A DNA stretch of 64,000 bases from Sulfopaludibacter sp963815475 (GTDB lineage: Bacteria > Acidobacteriota > Terriglobia > Bryobacterales > Bryobacteraceae), in the NCBI GenBank assembly GCA_963815475.1, contig CAWFHD010000003.1, positions 5,952,001-6,016,000 of the forward strand, read 5' to 3'. A program made the translations under genes and the position numbers. Shown here piece by piece: positions 36,582-45,181 of the stretch. Position 1 is the first letter of the stretch. Each line of letters opens with the position of its first letter. The notes under the pieces are model-generated. The model did no database searches, was not told the origin of the DNA, and saw only the letters and a program-made list of their open reading frames with translations.

Positions 36582-37565
36582 ATGCACACAAAATTGACCA
36601 GGCGCGAACTGTTCGGCATCTCGGCGAGTGTAGCCGGGGTTGCCGCCTTCAGCAGTTGCGCGACGCCGAAACCTGTTCCCCTGGTTCCGGCCGACGTTTC
36701 CATCGTGCGCGTGCCCTCCTACGACCAGGGGATCTACGACATCATGCGCCGGATGCTGGCAGAGCACCGCTTGGATGTTCGTGGCCGTACGGTTGTCCTC
36801 AAGCCCAACCTGGTGGAGTTCGAACCCGAGAGCAGCATCAATACCCATCCGATGCTGGTGCATGCTGCCTTTGAGGCCTTCCATGCCATGGGCGCGGCCA
36901 GTGTCCGCATCGCCGAAGGCCCTGGCCATCGCCGCAATACGCTCGACCTGGCCGATGCCGCGGGCTACTTCAAAATCGTCCCGGGCTTTGACGAAGTATT
37001 CACCGATCTCAATCTCGACGATGTGACCCGCGTGCTTCCCCCCCGCCAGTTTTCACGCCTGCAGAAACTCTACTTGCCCAATACCGCGCTGGGGGCCGAC
37101 CTGTTGGTATCCATGGCGAAAATGAAGACGCATCATTGGGTGGGCGCCACTCTCTCCATGAAGAATCTCTTCGGAACGGTTCCGAGCGGCATTTATGGAT
37201 GGCCCAAGAACGTGCTCCATTGGGCGGGCATCGAAGAATCGATCGCCGACCTGCACGCGGCCTTTACCAGACAATTCGCGATTGTGGATGGCATTGTCGG
37301 CATGGAAGGCAATGGGCCCATCCAAGGCGTCCCGAAACGTGCCGGTGTTCTGGTGGCGGGACGCGATCCGGTGGCGGTGGACGCCACCTGCTGTCGTATT
37401 ATGCGCATCGATCCCATGAAGATCGGCTACCTCCAACTGGCCGCCGGGAGCGGAGCGCAGGTAATGGAAACCAACATCCGGCAGACGGGCGTGAGCATCG
37501 CCGAAGTAGCCACTCCGTTTGCCCTTATCCCCGAATTTCAGCGGGTGCGTTTGGAGAACAGCTAG
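36582..37565 (+). CDS. DUF362-domain protein, probably exported by Tat
   Basis: The 327-residue protein starts at ATG 36582 (a TTG nine bases upstream is possible). The N-terminus 'TRRELFGISASVAGVAAFSSCA' has the twin-arginine motif and a lipobox-like Cys, so it may be an exported, lipid-anchored protein. The DUF362 domain follows: 'GRTVVLKPNLVEFEPESSINTHPMLVHAAFEAFHAMGAASVRIAEGPGHRRN' and 'GADLLVSMAKMKTHHWVGATLSMKNLFGTVPSGIYGWPKNVLHWAGIEESIADL', ending 'ILVAGRDPVAVDATCCRIM'-like text. There is no attached ferredoxin domain. The activity of the family is unknown. It sits between the toroid protein and a membrane protein with no gap on the downstream side. Confidence 0.8.
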   Translation: MHTKLTRRELFGISASVAGVAAFSSCATPKPVPLVPADVSIVRVPSYDQGIYDIMRRMLAEHRLDVRGRTVVLKPNLVEFEPESSINTHPMLVHAAFEAFHAMGAASVRIAEGPGHRRNTLDLADAAGYFKIVPGFDEVFTDLNLDDVTRVLPPRQFSRLQKLYLPNTALGADLLVSMAKMKTHHWVGATLSMKNLFGTVPSGIYGWPKNVLHWAGIEESIADLHAAFTRQFAIVDGIVGMEGNGPIQGVPKRAGVLVAGRDPVAVDATCCRIMRIDPMKIGYLQLAAGSGAQVMETNIRQTGVSIAEVATPFALIPEFQRVRLENS

Positions 37566-39071
37566 ATGACCGAACAACCAGCAATCTATCGTTTGTCCGG
37601 CCCCCCTCTTCCTGGAACGTTGCGGTCGCACCTGGCGCATTTCGCCGGCAGCCGGTGGTTTTATTTCCTGGTTTCGCTGCTGGTGCTGGCGCCTTGCTAC
37701 TGGCAACCGCGGGTGCAGGCGGGCGATCTTTCCAGCCACATTTACAATGCCTGGCTCGCTCAGTTGATCGAAAGCGGCCGCGCCCAAGGCCTGGTGATTG
37801 TCGGCCAGACCACCAACATTCTCTTCGACCTGATGCTCAGCACGCTGTTCAAGGTGTTCGGCGCCGAGGGCGCCCAGCGCATCTCGGTTTCGATTGCCGT
37901 ACTGACCTTTGTGTGGGGAGCCTTTGCGTTCGTCTCCGCCGTCTCGCACAGCCGGCCGTGGCATCTGCTCACGTGTATCGCCATGCTGGCTTACGGCTGG
38001 GTGTTTCACATGGGATTCTTCAATTTCTACCTGAGCCTTGGCCTGTGCTTCTGGGTGATGGCGCTGTGCTGGGAATATTCGCCGAAGCGGCTTGCGGCCG
38101 CAGTGGTGGTGCTGGCGCTGGCCTACATGGCCCACGCGCTGCCCGTTTTCTGGACCGCCGGATTGCTGGCTTACCTCTTCGTGGCTCGCCGTGTGCCTGC
38201 CCGAGCGTTGGGCTCCGTCACTGCCGTCTGGCTTCTGGCGCTGGTGTTATTCCACATCGTGATCGGCAGGGCGCTGGTTACCCGCTGGTCGATCCACCAG
38301 ATCGCGATCAGCACCGGTCTCGACCAGGTATGGGTCTTTGACGGCAAGTATTACGTGGTTCTGGTCGGCTTGCTATTCGTGTGGGGCCTGCTGTTCCTGG
38401 AGATGATGCATCGCTCCGGCGGACGCCAGATCGTCACCGGTATTCCATTTCAGATCTGCATGATCAGCGCCATGGGCGTCTTCATTCTGCCCGGCACGGT
38501 CCTCATACCGGGTTTCCACCACGCCCTGGTGTACATCGCCGAGCGCATGTCGCTGGGTGTCGGCATCTGCGTGTGCGCCATGTTGGGCAGCGCGCGCCCG
38601 CGCGCCTTTGTGCGCTATGCCATGGTGGCGGTGGCGGCGCTATTCTTCGGATTCCTATACCGCGACGAACGGGTGCTGAACGCTTTCGAGGACCGGATGC
38701 AGGACACAGTGGCGCAGCTCGAGCCCGGCCAGCGCGTGGTCAACGGCATCGAAGATCCCGATCTGCGCGCCGATGCGCTGACTCATATGATCGACCGCGT
38801 GTGTGTGGGCCGCTGCTTCAGCTATGCCAACTATGAGCCCTCCACCGCGCAGTTCCGCATCCGCGTCCGCTCGGTAAATCCCATCGTGACGGCTAACTAT
38901 GGCGACTCCTTCGAATTGCAGCGGGGAACTTATGTGCTGAAGGAGCGCGACACTCCGATCTACAAACTGGATCTGGAAAACGGCAAGATAGTCATTCGAA
39001 ATCTAAAGGCAGGCACAACATGTGGAATCGCATTCTGGAAGGCGTTGCCGGATCTTCTGCCCAGAAGCTAA
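37566..39071 (+). CDS. Multi-spanning membrane protein, GT-C-like, unknown function
   Basis: The 501-residue protein has about ten hydrophobic spans in the first 380 residues and a soluble C-terminal domain. The loop after the first span reads 'WQPRVQAGDLSSHIYNAWLAQLIESGRAQGL', with an Asp-Leu-x-x-His arrangement similar to GT-C-like proteins. It starts directly after the DUF362 stop and thus belongs to the same operon. It resembles in layout, but not closely in sequence, the membrane protein before flp. A role in a surface sugar or lipid modification is possible. Nothing specific can be claimed. Confidence 0.65.
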   Translation: MTEQPAIYRLSGPPLPGTLRSHLAHFAGSRWFYFLVSLLVLAPCYWQPRVQAGDLSSHIYNAWLAQLIESGRAQGLVIVGQTTNILFDLMLSTLFKVFGAEGAQRISVSIAVLTFVWGAFAFVSAVSHSRPWHLLTCIAMLAYGWVFHMGFFNFYLSLGLCFWVMALCWEYSPKRLAAAVVVLALAYMAHALPVFWTAGLLAYLFVARRVPARALGSVTAVWLLALVLFHIVIGRALVTRWSIHQIAISTGLDQVWVFDGKYYVVLVGLLFVWGLLFLEMMHRSGGRQIVTGIPFQICMISAMGVFILPGTVLIPGFHHALVYIAERMSLGVGICVCAMLGSARPRAFVRYAMVAVAALFFGFLYRDERVLNAFEDRMQDTVAQLEPGQRVVNGIEDPDLRADALTHMIDRVCVGRCFSYANYEPSTAQFRIRVRSVNPIVTANYGDSFELQRGTYVLKERDTPIYKLDLENGKIVIRNLKAGTTCGIAFWKALPDLLPRS

Positions 39072-39130
39072 TTCTCGAAGGCGGAATCTTACTCGGTTTT
39101 ATCGTCACGGCATCGTTGTTGATGAGGTAG
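39020..39130 (+). CDS. Possible small membrane peptide overlapping the preceding gene
   Basis: The 36-codon frame overlaps the last 52 bases of the upstream gene in another frame. The product is polar at first (MWNRILEGVAGSSAQK) and then hydrophobic (LILEGGILLGFIVTASLLM) with a terminal Arg. A weak AGGC stretch precedes the ATG. It recalls the two tiny peptides behind tadC only in size and topology. It could be chance. Confidence 0.3.
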   Translation: MWNRILEGVAGSSAQKLILEGGILLGFIVTASLLMR

Positions 39131-39140
39131 CGGACCGTTT

Positions 39141-39464
39141 TCAGTTCTCCGCCTCAATCGACGCGACCTTGATGGTCTTTGTCTTCTCGTTATAAACGCC
39201 GGTCACTTTCACCTGCTGCCCGGCGAACTTCGCCGGCGTTTTCTGGTCGCTCAGACCGATTACGGATTTGCCGTCGAACAGCGCGTACTGGCTGCTGCCC
39301 TTCACACAAACGTGGATGCACTCATCGTCCGGTTTGCCCTGCATCATGGTGTGGCGGACGCCGCACATGGTGTCCGTGATCTTGCCCGTGAAGGTCGCCG
39401 GCGGGTTCGCCGCGAAAGCCAGGGTCGCGGCTGCGGCTATTGTTACGATCGTCTTCATCTGCAT
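39141..39464 (-). CDS. Small secreted DUF5818-like protein
   Basis: The 107-residue protein has a clear signal peptide (MKTIVTIAAAATLAFAA) and a small beta-rich domain: 'TFTGKITDTMCGVRHTMMQGKPDDECIHVCVKGSSQYALFDGKSVIGLSDQKTPAKFAGQQVKVTGVYNEKTKTIKVASIEA'. Three Cys and two His/Met-rich turns (CGVRHTMM, CIHVC) recur in this acidobacterial family. The fold may be OB-like. Copper or heme handling is conceivable, but the function is unknown. It is the last of three minus-strand genes with metal-like residues (39141-41244). Confidence 0.75.
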   Translation of the reverse strand: MQMKTIVTIAAAATLAFAANPPATFTGKITDTMCGVRHTMMQGKPDDECIHVCVKGSSQYALFDGKSVIGLSDQKTPAKFAGQQVKVTGVYNEKTKTIKVASIEAEN

Positions 39465-39492
39465 CTCCTACTTTCCGTTTTTCATCTGCGTG

Positions 39493-40803
39493 CTAATGCC
39501 CAGGCTTCAACCTGAGTCTCAAGAAAACATTGAACCCATAAGGGTGGTCGCCGTAGAACGGCCGGATCGCGGAGGGCACGGTGTAGGCCGTGAAGTTGAC
39601 CCCGATCCCGGTTTCTACTCCGTGCAGCGATGCTGTCAGGTCGTGCGTCACTCCGCCCGTGTAGGCTCCAATGCGAAATGTGGAGCCGGCGGTACGGTCG
39701 AGCGATTCCTCCAACTCGGGCGTGTCGGCAAACAACTCGTCTTTGTCCACCAGTTCGATCCGGCCGGTGAGAAAATTTCCGCCGCGGATGGGGAGCACGG
39801 TTTCGGCGAGATACGAATTCAAGTCGCGGCGCGTCAGGAGGTCGTGATTGCGCCCCCAGATGAGGCTCGACGACCAGCCTTCGGTTCCGGCGATCGGACG
39901 CGTGAATTGAAGGGATGCGGTGGACCGAACCACGTCGCCGGGCGACTGCCGTTCAGGATGCGCAAGCCGTCCCACCGAGGCCTGCGCCATCCAATTCTTG
40001 GTGGGAAACACCGAAACCCGCGTGCTCCAGGAATCGATGGCGCCTTGCTGGATGATCCAGCGGTTCTCGCCTGGCTCGGCTCCATGAAAGCCGCTGGCTT
40101 CGAGGCGGAGCCAGCGGTGTTTCACCGCTACCGTCACCACGTCGTCCGCGATATGCGTGGAATCCTGCCAGTGATGGCCTAGCGGCGCTTGCGGCAGTTC
40201 GGCGGCCGAGGCGCGATGCGGGTAAGCGACCGGTCCCAGCGCCGGGTCGCCCACGGGCGCGAAGTAGGCTTCCACAATCGTGTCCTTGCCCACCGGACGG
40301 GCGTAATTGAAGCCCAGCCCCATGATCAAATTGTGCGGATGCTGGCCATCGGAAATAGGGCGGCCGAACGCCGTCTCGCCGGTCTGGAAGAGCAAGGGAT
40401 ACTCTCGGCCGGTGATGGTGGCCGGTTCCAGGCTGAGCATCAACTGCACTAGAAAGCTACCGTTGCCCACGCTATGTCCGGCGCTCGCCATCAGGACGTT
40501 CGCGGAGTACAACTTGTCGCCGCCGCGGGGGCCGCTCTGTTGCGTCTCCACCACGAAGGCTTGCCCCATCAGCATCAGGTTCCACGATCCGGCATGCGTC
40601 ATGAACATCGGCATGCGCCACGATAGCGGGTTCATGCTGGTTCCAGAGGCCAGATTCATGAGAAACATCCCCGCTTCGTTCATCTGCCCCATCTGCATCT
40701 GCATCTGCATCTGCATCGGCGCCTGCGTCGGCGCCGGCATGGGCATCTGCATTTGGGCAGGGCACGCCAAAGGAAACAACAGAGTTAGAAATAGATCTCG
40801 CAT
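39493..40803 (-). CDS. Exported Met-rich protein, probable outer-membrane barrel
   Basis: It starts at ATG 40803, where a signal peptide begins (MRDLFLTLLFPLACPAQ), giving 436 residues. After the signal comes a Met/Gln/Pro repeat (MQMPMPAPTQAPMQMQMQMQMGQM) encoded by tandem six-base repeats, and further Met-rich text (PLSWRMPMFMTHAGSWNLMLMG). The rest has alternating patterns and aromatic strand ends ('FNYARPVGKDTIVEAYFAP', 'NVFLRLRLKPGH') typical of a beta-barrel. Met-rich exported segments often bind Cu(I), so copper handling is plausible but only inferred. Similar proteins are annotated as hypothetical. It is 28 bases before the DUF5818-like gene. Confidence 0.7.
   Translation of the reverse strand: MRDLFLTLLFPLACPAQMQMPMPAPTQAPMQMQMQMQMGQMNEAGMFLMNLASGTSMNPLSWRMPMFMTHAGSWNLMLMGQAFVVETQQSGPRGGDKLYSANVLMASAGHSVGNGSFLVQLMLSLEPATITGREYPLLFQTGETAFGRPISDGQHPHNLIMGLGFNYARPVGKDTIVEAYFAPVGDPALGPVAYPHRASAAELPQAPLGHHWQDSTHIADDVVTVAVKHRWLRLEASGFHGAEPGENRWIIQQGAIDSWSTRVSVFPTKNWMAQASVGRLAHPERQSPGDVVRSTASLQFTRPIAGTEGWSSSLIWGRNHDLLTRRDLNSYLAETVLPIRGGNFLTGRIELVDKDELFADTPELEESLDRTAGSTFRIGAYTGGVTHDLTASLHGVETGIGVNFTAYTVPSAIRPFYGDHPYGFNVFLRLRLKPGH
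40687..40717 (-). repeat. Hexanucleotide microsatellite within the Met-rich gene
   Basis: About five consecutive copies of GCATCT (plus strand), giving (Met-Gln)n on the minus strand. Such tracts change length by slippage in six-base steps, keeping the frame while altering the Met-rich segment. Confidence 0.75.
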
Positions 40804-40887
40804 GCTTCGGTCTCTACGCACACAACAGCACCATCTTGGCTCGGACTTTGCTCACCGAACCGTGACGATTAAGAGGAGTAACCGTTT

Positions 40888-41244
40888 CTAAATGCGAAGA
40901 ATGAAGATCGAAGGGGTTGCGAGAATCTTGGGAGGGCTGGAATCTACTGCAGCGATTTCCGCAAACACGGCGGCCACAATCGGCGCACTCTGGGAAACCA
41001 TGATGCCGCTCTGTGCCGCAGGAGACGGAATCAGTTCCCCCGAACTCTTTGCGAAAAACGGCTGCTGCGGCGCACAGGTGTGCGGAGCTTCCCGCGGCGC
41101 TTTGTGGTGCGGGCAGTGCGAATGGGGAGTTGCGTCTGCCGGGTGGGGACAGTTTCCCATGGCGCATAGCGCTACACATTGCGCGTTGACCGCCACAAAT
41201 GCAATTAACAGGAGAATCGCGAACTTGATCCCAGCGCGATGCAT
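40888..41244 (-). CDS. Small secreted Cys/His-rich protein
   Basis: It starts at ATG 41244, where a signal peptide begins (MHRAGIKFAILLLIAFVAVNA), giving 118 residues. The next 50 residues are packed with likely metal ligands: 'QCVALCAMGNCPHP', 'HSHCPHH', 'HTCAPQQ'. The C-terminal half is hydrophobic (SAPIVAAVFAEIAAV). Proteins like this occur beside copper-resistance genes, so a metal-binding periplasmic role is plausible, but no family name is certain. It probably shares a transcript with the Met-rich protein gene (85 bases apart). Confidence 0.6.
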   Translation of the reverse strand: MHRAGIKFAILLLIAFVAVNAQCVALCAMGNCPHPADATPHSHCPHHKAPREAPHTCAPQQPFFAKSSGELIPSPAAQSGIMVSQSAPIVAAVFAEIAAVDSSPPKILATPSIFILRI

Positions 41245-41275
41245 ACTCTCTTCGCATGCTAGCACAGGAGAGAAT

Positions 41276-41563
41276 CTAACCGGCCACATGGGCAGGAACA
41301 GTGAGCATCACGATCAGGTTCCAGACCACCAGTCCGCCATACCAGTAAGTAGCCCAACGAATCAGGTGCTGTTTGTGCGTATAGACACAAAATGCGCCTA
41401 ATCCTAAAGCCAGGACTTTCGACGCAATCACTCCCACGGCGGGGCCGGCATGCATCAGCATCCGGATGAACGGGCTGGCTTCCGCCGCTCCCAGTTTGAA
41501 TCCAACCAACGTGGTCAACAAATCGAGCAATTGCAGGTAAATGAATATCTGGGTTATCGCCAT
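41276..41563 (-). CDS. Small DUF5658-like membrane protein
   Basis: The 95-residue protein has three hydrophobic spans and the pattern 'LQLLDLLTTLVGFKLGAAEASPFIRMLMHAGPAVGVIASKVLALGLG', with Asp in the first span and the Glu-Ala-x-Pro turn typical of this uncharacterised group. It is a cytoplasmic-membrane protein of unknown function. It lies just upstream of the Cys/His-rich gene on the same strand. Confidence 0.65.
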   Translation of the reverse strand: MAITQIFIYLQLLDLLTTLVGFKLGAAEASPFIRMLMHAGPAVGVIASKVLALGLGAFCVYTHKQHLIRWATYWYGGLVVWNLIVMLTVPAHVAG

Positions 41564-41773
41564 TCGTGCTTTGTCCTGGGAATCTATCGGCGTGTCCTGA
41601 AATTAAGTGTAGCCGTATTCTACAAAAAAACGACGGCAGAACGTACCGTTTGTACCACCAGGATGGCTCCGTTCTAGTACATAAATCAGTACTTTATGAG
41701 CATATACGGGAATTCACGCCGGATTTCAGAACCTTCGATGGGTTTGAGCGCCATTTGCTAAATTGGTTAAAGA

Positions 41774-42742
41774 GTGATTCCTTCAGATCCGTGCCTTGTT
41801 CTGAGCTCTACTGGCCGCCGCTTCACACTGTCGGATGGGCAGTCTTGGGCGATCGGTCGCGGCGATGGCTGCGCGGTGATGCTCGATAGCCGCTCGGTCT
41901 CCCGCCTGCACGCCTTAATTCAGAAGCGCGACAACGGTGAGTACGCGCTGGTCGATCTCGGCAGCCGCAACGGATCCTTCGTGAATTCCAAACGCGTCAG
42001 CCTGCCCCTAGCGCTGAACGATCGCGACAAGCTGGTATTTGGCGACCAGGAGCTGCATTTTCGAAGCACCACCCGCTCTAGCGCCCTGCTTGCCGAGCCG
42101 GAATTGAACACGCGCAACGCGCCCACCACGGCGCTGCACACGCACAGTCTGACCACCATCGTGGTTGTAGACATCCGCGATTTCACTCCGTTGGCGCGAA
42201 CCGTGCCGGAAGCAGTGCTGTCGCAGACCATCGGCACGTGGTTCCTGCGGGTCGGCCAGATTGCGCAAAATTTGGGGAGCTGGGCGCAGCGGTATATCGG
42301 AGATTGCATGATGGCGGTTTGGGTTCACGATAGTCCCGGGAACCTCGATCAGGAACTGATTCACGCGCTCGAGGCGGTGAGCCGCATCAATACGGCGACC
42401 GCCGACATCCATCGTATTCTGCCTCTCCCCGGGCCGCTGCGGATCGGCGCCGGCATCAACACCGGGCCAGCCATTGTGGGAGGGTCGGACTATACGGCCC
42501 TCGGGGACACGGTGAACGCCGCATTCCGCCTGGAGGCCGCCACAAAAGAGATCGGCCTGGGCGTCGCCTTGGGACAGCGCACTTACGATGAGCTGAAGAT
42601 GTCCGCCGACACGCCATTTTCGCGCCGCCAAGTCAACCTCAAGGGATACGATGCCCTCACCACCACCTGGGCGATCTCGTTCGACGAACTGCAGCGCTAC
42701 CTGAAAGAGCGCGAAGCGGAAACACCACTCCGGAGTCTGTAA
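41774..42742 (+). CDS. FHA domain / class III nucleotide cyclase
   Basis: The 322-residue cytoplasmic signalling protein appears to begin at GTG 41774. The FHA domain (about 20-97) shows 'WAIGRGDGCAVMLDSRSVSRLHALI' and 'DLGSRNGSFVNSKRV', the phosphothreonine-binding loops. The cyclase domain (about 125-300) has metal-binding Asp133 in 'VVVDIRDFTPLA' and Asp177 in 'QRYIGDCMMAVW', then 'GAGINTGPAIVGGSDYTALGDTVNAAFRLEAATKE'. It likely makes cAMP or cGMP in response to a phosphorylated partner. The partner kinase is not nearby. Confidence 0.88.
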   Translation: MIPSDPCLVLSSTGRRFTLSDGQSWAIGRGDGCAVMLDSRSVSRLHALIQKRDNGEYALVDLGSRNGSFVNSKRVSLPLALNDRDKLVFGDQELHFRSTTRSSALLAEPELNTRNAPTTALHTHSLTTIVVVDIRDFTPLARTVPEAVLSQTIGTWFLRVGQIAQNLGSWAQRYIGDCMMAVWVHDSPGNLDQELIHALEAVSRINTATADIHRILPLPGPLRIGAGINTGPAIVGGSDYTALGDTVNAAFRLEAATKEIGLGVALGQRTYDELKMSADTPFSRRQVNLKGYDALTTTWAISFDELQRYLKEREAETPLRSL

Positions 42743-42752
42743 GAAGGCGGCG

Positions 42753-43823
42753 CTACTTCAAGAAACGCCCGATATTCTCATTCAGAAACTTGCCGTCCGC
42801 CGCATTGCTCGCCGCTCCCGCAGTGTGCCCCCACAGCGAAGGAATCGGCATCAGGGTCACGCCGGGAATGAAGGCCGCCTCGTAACGCGCATCGCCCACC
42901 GGGAAGTAGAGATCGGTCTCCGATGGCATGTATAGCAGAGGCACTTTGATGGACCGCAGCGCCTTCTCCACATCGCCGCCGAAACCCGCCGATGTTCCCA
43001 CATCGTGCCGTTCCCAGGTGCGCATCTGGAGAATCAGATCGTTGGCGTCGGCGCCCGGAATGAAGCGCGTGCGAAATCGGTTGAGCACCTGTTCGAAGGT
43101 AGTGCCGGGCTGTGCCGTGGTGCGCCACAATTCCCTGCGCCACCATTCCTGCGAATAGAGCCACGCCGCCCAGACTGTGCCGAAGGCTTCCATTCCCTTG
43201 GCCGGCGGCGTCTTGTAATCGCCGCCTTGAAACGCCCCGTCCGCGGTGAGCGCCGCGATCTGCCCTTCCAGCCGCACCACGCCGTGTGGATACGTCTTCG
43301 CCGTGCCCGATGTTGCGACGATCCGGTCGGCGAAGGCGGGGTAGCTCACCGCCCACTGAAAAGCCTGCTGTGCGCCCATGGAGAATCCAACCACCGCGCG
43401 CAGGTGCGAGATCTTCAACTCCTCGGTGAGCAGACGGTGCACCGCCTCCACGTTGTCGCGGATGGTCATCACTGGAAATCGCGGACCATGGTACGGTTCC
43501 GGCGTGTTGCTAGGCGACGACGAACGGCCGTTGCCGAAAAGCTCCGTCGCCACCAGGAAGACCTTCGAGGGGTCGAGCGCGCGCTCCCCTCCGATCAGCC
43601 ATTCGTAGCCGTGAAAGTTCGCCATGTAATGCGAGGGCAGCAGCACCGCGTTATCCTTGGCGGCGTTGAGCGTCCCATAGGTGGCGTACACCACGCGCGC
43701 CTCAGGTAGCGTGACGCCACTCTCGGTATGGAAGTTGGCGATGACGAAATCGTGGCGGTCGCTGGCGGTGGTCTGCGCGGCCAGCACACGGAAAAGAAGA
43801 ACCAGGGCTGCAAGGACTTTCAT
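42753..43823 (-). CDS. Exported alpha/beta hydrolase of the homoserine acetyltransferase (MetX)-like family
   Basis: The 356-residue protein has a signal peptide (MKVLAALVLLFRVLAAQ), so it works outside the cytoplasm, unlike true MetX. The alpha/beta-hydrolase fold is clear: 'GVTLPEARVVYATYGTLNAAKDNAVLLPSHYMANFHGYEWLIG', 'FGNGRSSSPSNTPEPYHGPRFP', and the nucleophile elbow 'VVGFSMGAQQAFQWAVSYP'. A Asp lies in 'MPSETDLYFP' and a His in 'WGHTAG'. The export signal and the lack of other methionine genes suggest a general esterase rather than methionine synthesis. Confidence 0.8.
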   Translation of the reverse strand: MKVLAALVLLFRVLAAQTTASDRHDFVIANFHTESGVTLPEARVVYATYGTLNAAKDNAVLLPSHYMANFHGYEWLIGGERALDPSKVFLVATELFGNGRSSSPSNTPEPYHGPRFPVMTIRDNVEAVHRLLTEELKISHLRAVVGFSMGAQQAFQWAVSYPAFADRIVATSGTAKTYPHGVVRLEGQIAALTADGAFQGGDYKTPPAKGMEAFGTVWAAWLYSQEWWRRELWRTTAQPGTTFEQVLNRFRTRFIPGADANDLILQMRTWERHDVGTSAGFGGDVEKALRSIKVPLLYMPSETDLYFPVGDARYEAAFIPGVTLMPIPSLWGHTAGAASNAADGKFLNENIGRFLK

Positions 43824-43849
43824 AGTGGTTTGCGGCTATCTTACATACT

Positions 43850-44312
43850 ATGGGCGGCGAGACTCAAGCTTTATTCATACCCGGCTGGGGCAATTCCGAG
43901 GCCGGCCACTGGCAAAGCCTATGGTGCGCCGAACTCCCGCACGCCAGGCGTGTAGTACAGCGGGAATGGATCCAGGTGTCTGTCGAAGATTGGGTGGAGA
44001 CGGCTCGACGCCTTCGTGCAAGCGAGTTCCGGGCCGGTGGTGCTGGTGGCGCACAGCCTATCCTGCACCCTGGTTTCGCACTGGGCTGCGCGCCACGACA
44101 CTTCGCTGGTGCGGGCGGCGATGCTGGTTGCGCCCACCGATGTCGAATCGGATACCTGCCCGCTCGAAACCCGCTGCTTCGCGCCGATTCCCCTGCGCCA
44201 ACTCCCTTCCGCAGCGTGGTGGTGGCATCGGAAGACGATCCGGCCACCTCAGCGTGAAATCCGGCCATGGCTCTTGGCCCGCCCGCAAAAAGATCCTTCC
44301 GGATTGGTTTAG
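43850..44312 (+). pseudogene. RBBP9/YdeN-family serine hydrolase, broken
   Basis: The start 'QALFIPGWGNSEAGHWQSLW' is typical of this small hydrolase family. A one-base shift near 44005 leads to 'ASSGPVVLVAHSLSCTLVSHWAA', which contains the Ser nucleophile in H-S-L-S-C. Another near 44205 leads back to 'FRSVVVASEDDP', after which about 30 residues are missing before 'KSGHGSWPARKKILPDWF' (the region of the catalytic His) in a third frame. Two frameshifts and a deletion mean a dead gene. Confidence 0.8.
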
Positions 44313-44360
44313 CGCAGATCGTCAGGGTAGAAAACCGTCCGAGCTTCGCTCGGATTGGCA

Positions 44361-44400
44361 GGCGGAAGCGCCTGGCGGAAGCGCCTACCCCACCAAGCGC
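44361..44400. repeat. Tandem 13-base palindromic repeat
   Basis: GGCGGAAGCGCCT occurs twice without a gap (44361-44373 and 44374-44386), each copy a small hairpin (GGCG/CGCC), and is followed by ACCCCACC. The format matches the other intergenic palindromes in this window that end in CCCAC. Confidence 0.65.
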
Positions 44401-44536
44401 ATCGAGTTTTCCATGAAGCTTCGTGGGCCGCACACCCATTCCAGCAGACCGCCGCGCCGTTGTATCCTTTCACCCAACCTCTCCGCATGCGCTCGGCGCT
44501 TTGGCGCGAAACGTGTTACCTCACGTGCGAGGCTCC

Positions 44537-45181
44537 ATGAAACACCTGGCCCACATCCTCTTTCCGTTCTTCTGGAAGCTTGGCGGACCGGGCCTGCTCA
44601 TCCTGGGAGTGCTCGATTCCTCATTCCTGTTCGCCCCCTTGGGCAACGACCTCCTGGTAGTGGCGATGTCGGCGCGCTACCACAGCCTCATGCGCGCTCT
44701 CTACTATGCCGGCATGTCCACGGTGGGCTCGGTGCTCGGCTGCCTGCTGGTGGATGTGATCTTTCGCAAGGCCGGGGAAACGGGACTGGCGCGTCACCTG
44801 CCGAAGGCCCGCGTGGAGTACGTAAAGAAACGCATCGAAAAGAATGCCGCGTGGGCGCTGGTGCTCGCATCTATCGCGCCGCCGCCTTTTCCCTTCACGC
44901 CGTTCATCATGGCGGCAGCCGCGCTGCAGTATCCGCGGAAGCGTATGCTCGCCATCACGGGAGCCGCGCGCATGGTTCGCTTCAGTGCACTGGGAGTGCT
45001 GGCGCTGCTCTTCGGCCGTCGAATTCTCCACTGGGCGGAGAACGGTGTGGTTCAGGGAATCCTGATTGGCCTGATGATCCTCTGCATCGTGGGCAGTATC
45101 GTTTCGGTGGTCGGCTGGATCAGGCGCAGTCGCGCTGGGAACACGCGCGCAGGCCGGCACGCGCCCGCACCAGCGCACTGA
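44537..45181 (+). CDS. VTT/DedA-like (YqaA-type) inner-membrane protein
   Basis: It starts at ATG 44537 rather than earlier because the first membrane segment follows at once (MKHLAHILFPFFWKLGGPGLLILGVLDSSFLFAP), giving 214 residues. The VTT-domain marks are present: 'LDSSFLFAPLGNDLLVVAMSARY', 'GSVLGCLLVDVIFRKAG', and 'APPPFPFTPFIMAAAALQYPRKRMLAITGAAR' with the Pro-rich re-entrant loop. About four to five spans are predicted. Family members are lipid scramblases or flippases or transport-related proteins. The substrate here is unknown. Its 3' end overlaps the convergent hemH gene. Confidence 0.8.
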   Translation: MKHLAHILFPFFWKLGGPGLLILGVLDSSFLFAPLGNDLLVVAMSARYHSLMRALYYAGMSTVGSVLGCLLVDVIFRKAGETGLARHLPKARVEYVKKRIEKNAAWALVLASIAPPPFPFTPFIMAAAALQYPRKRMLAITGAARMVRFSALGVLALLFGRRILHWAENGVVQGILIGLMILCIVGSIVSVVGWIRRSRAGNTRAGRHAPAPAH

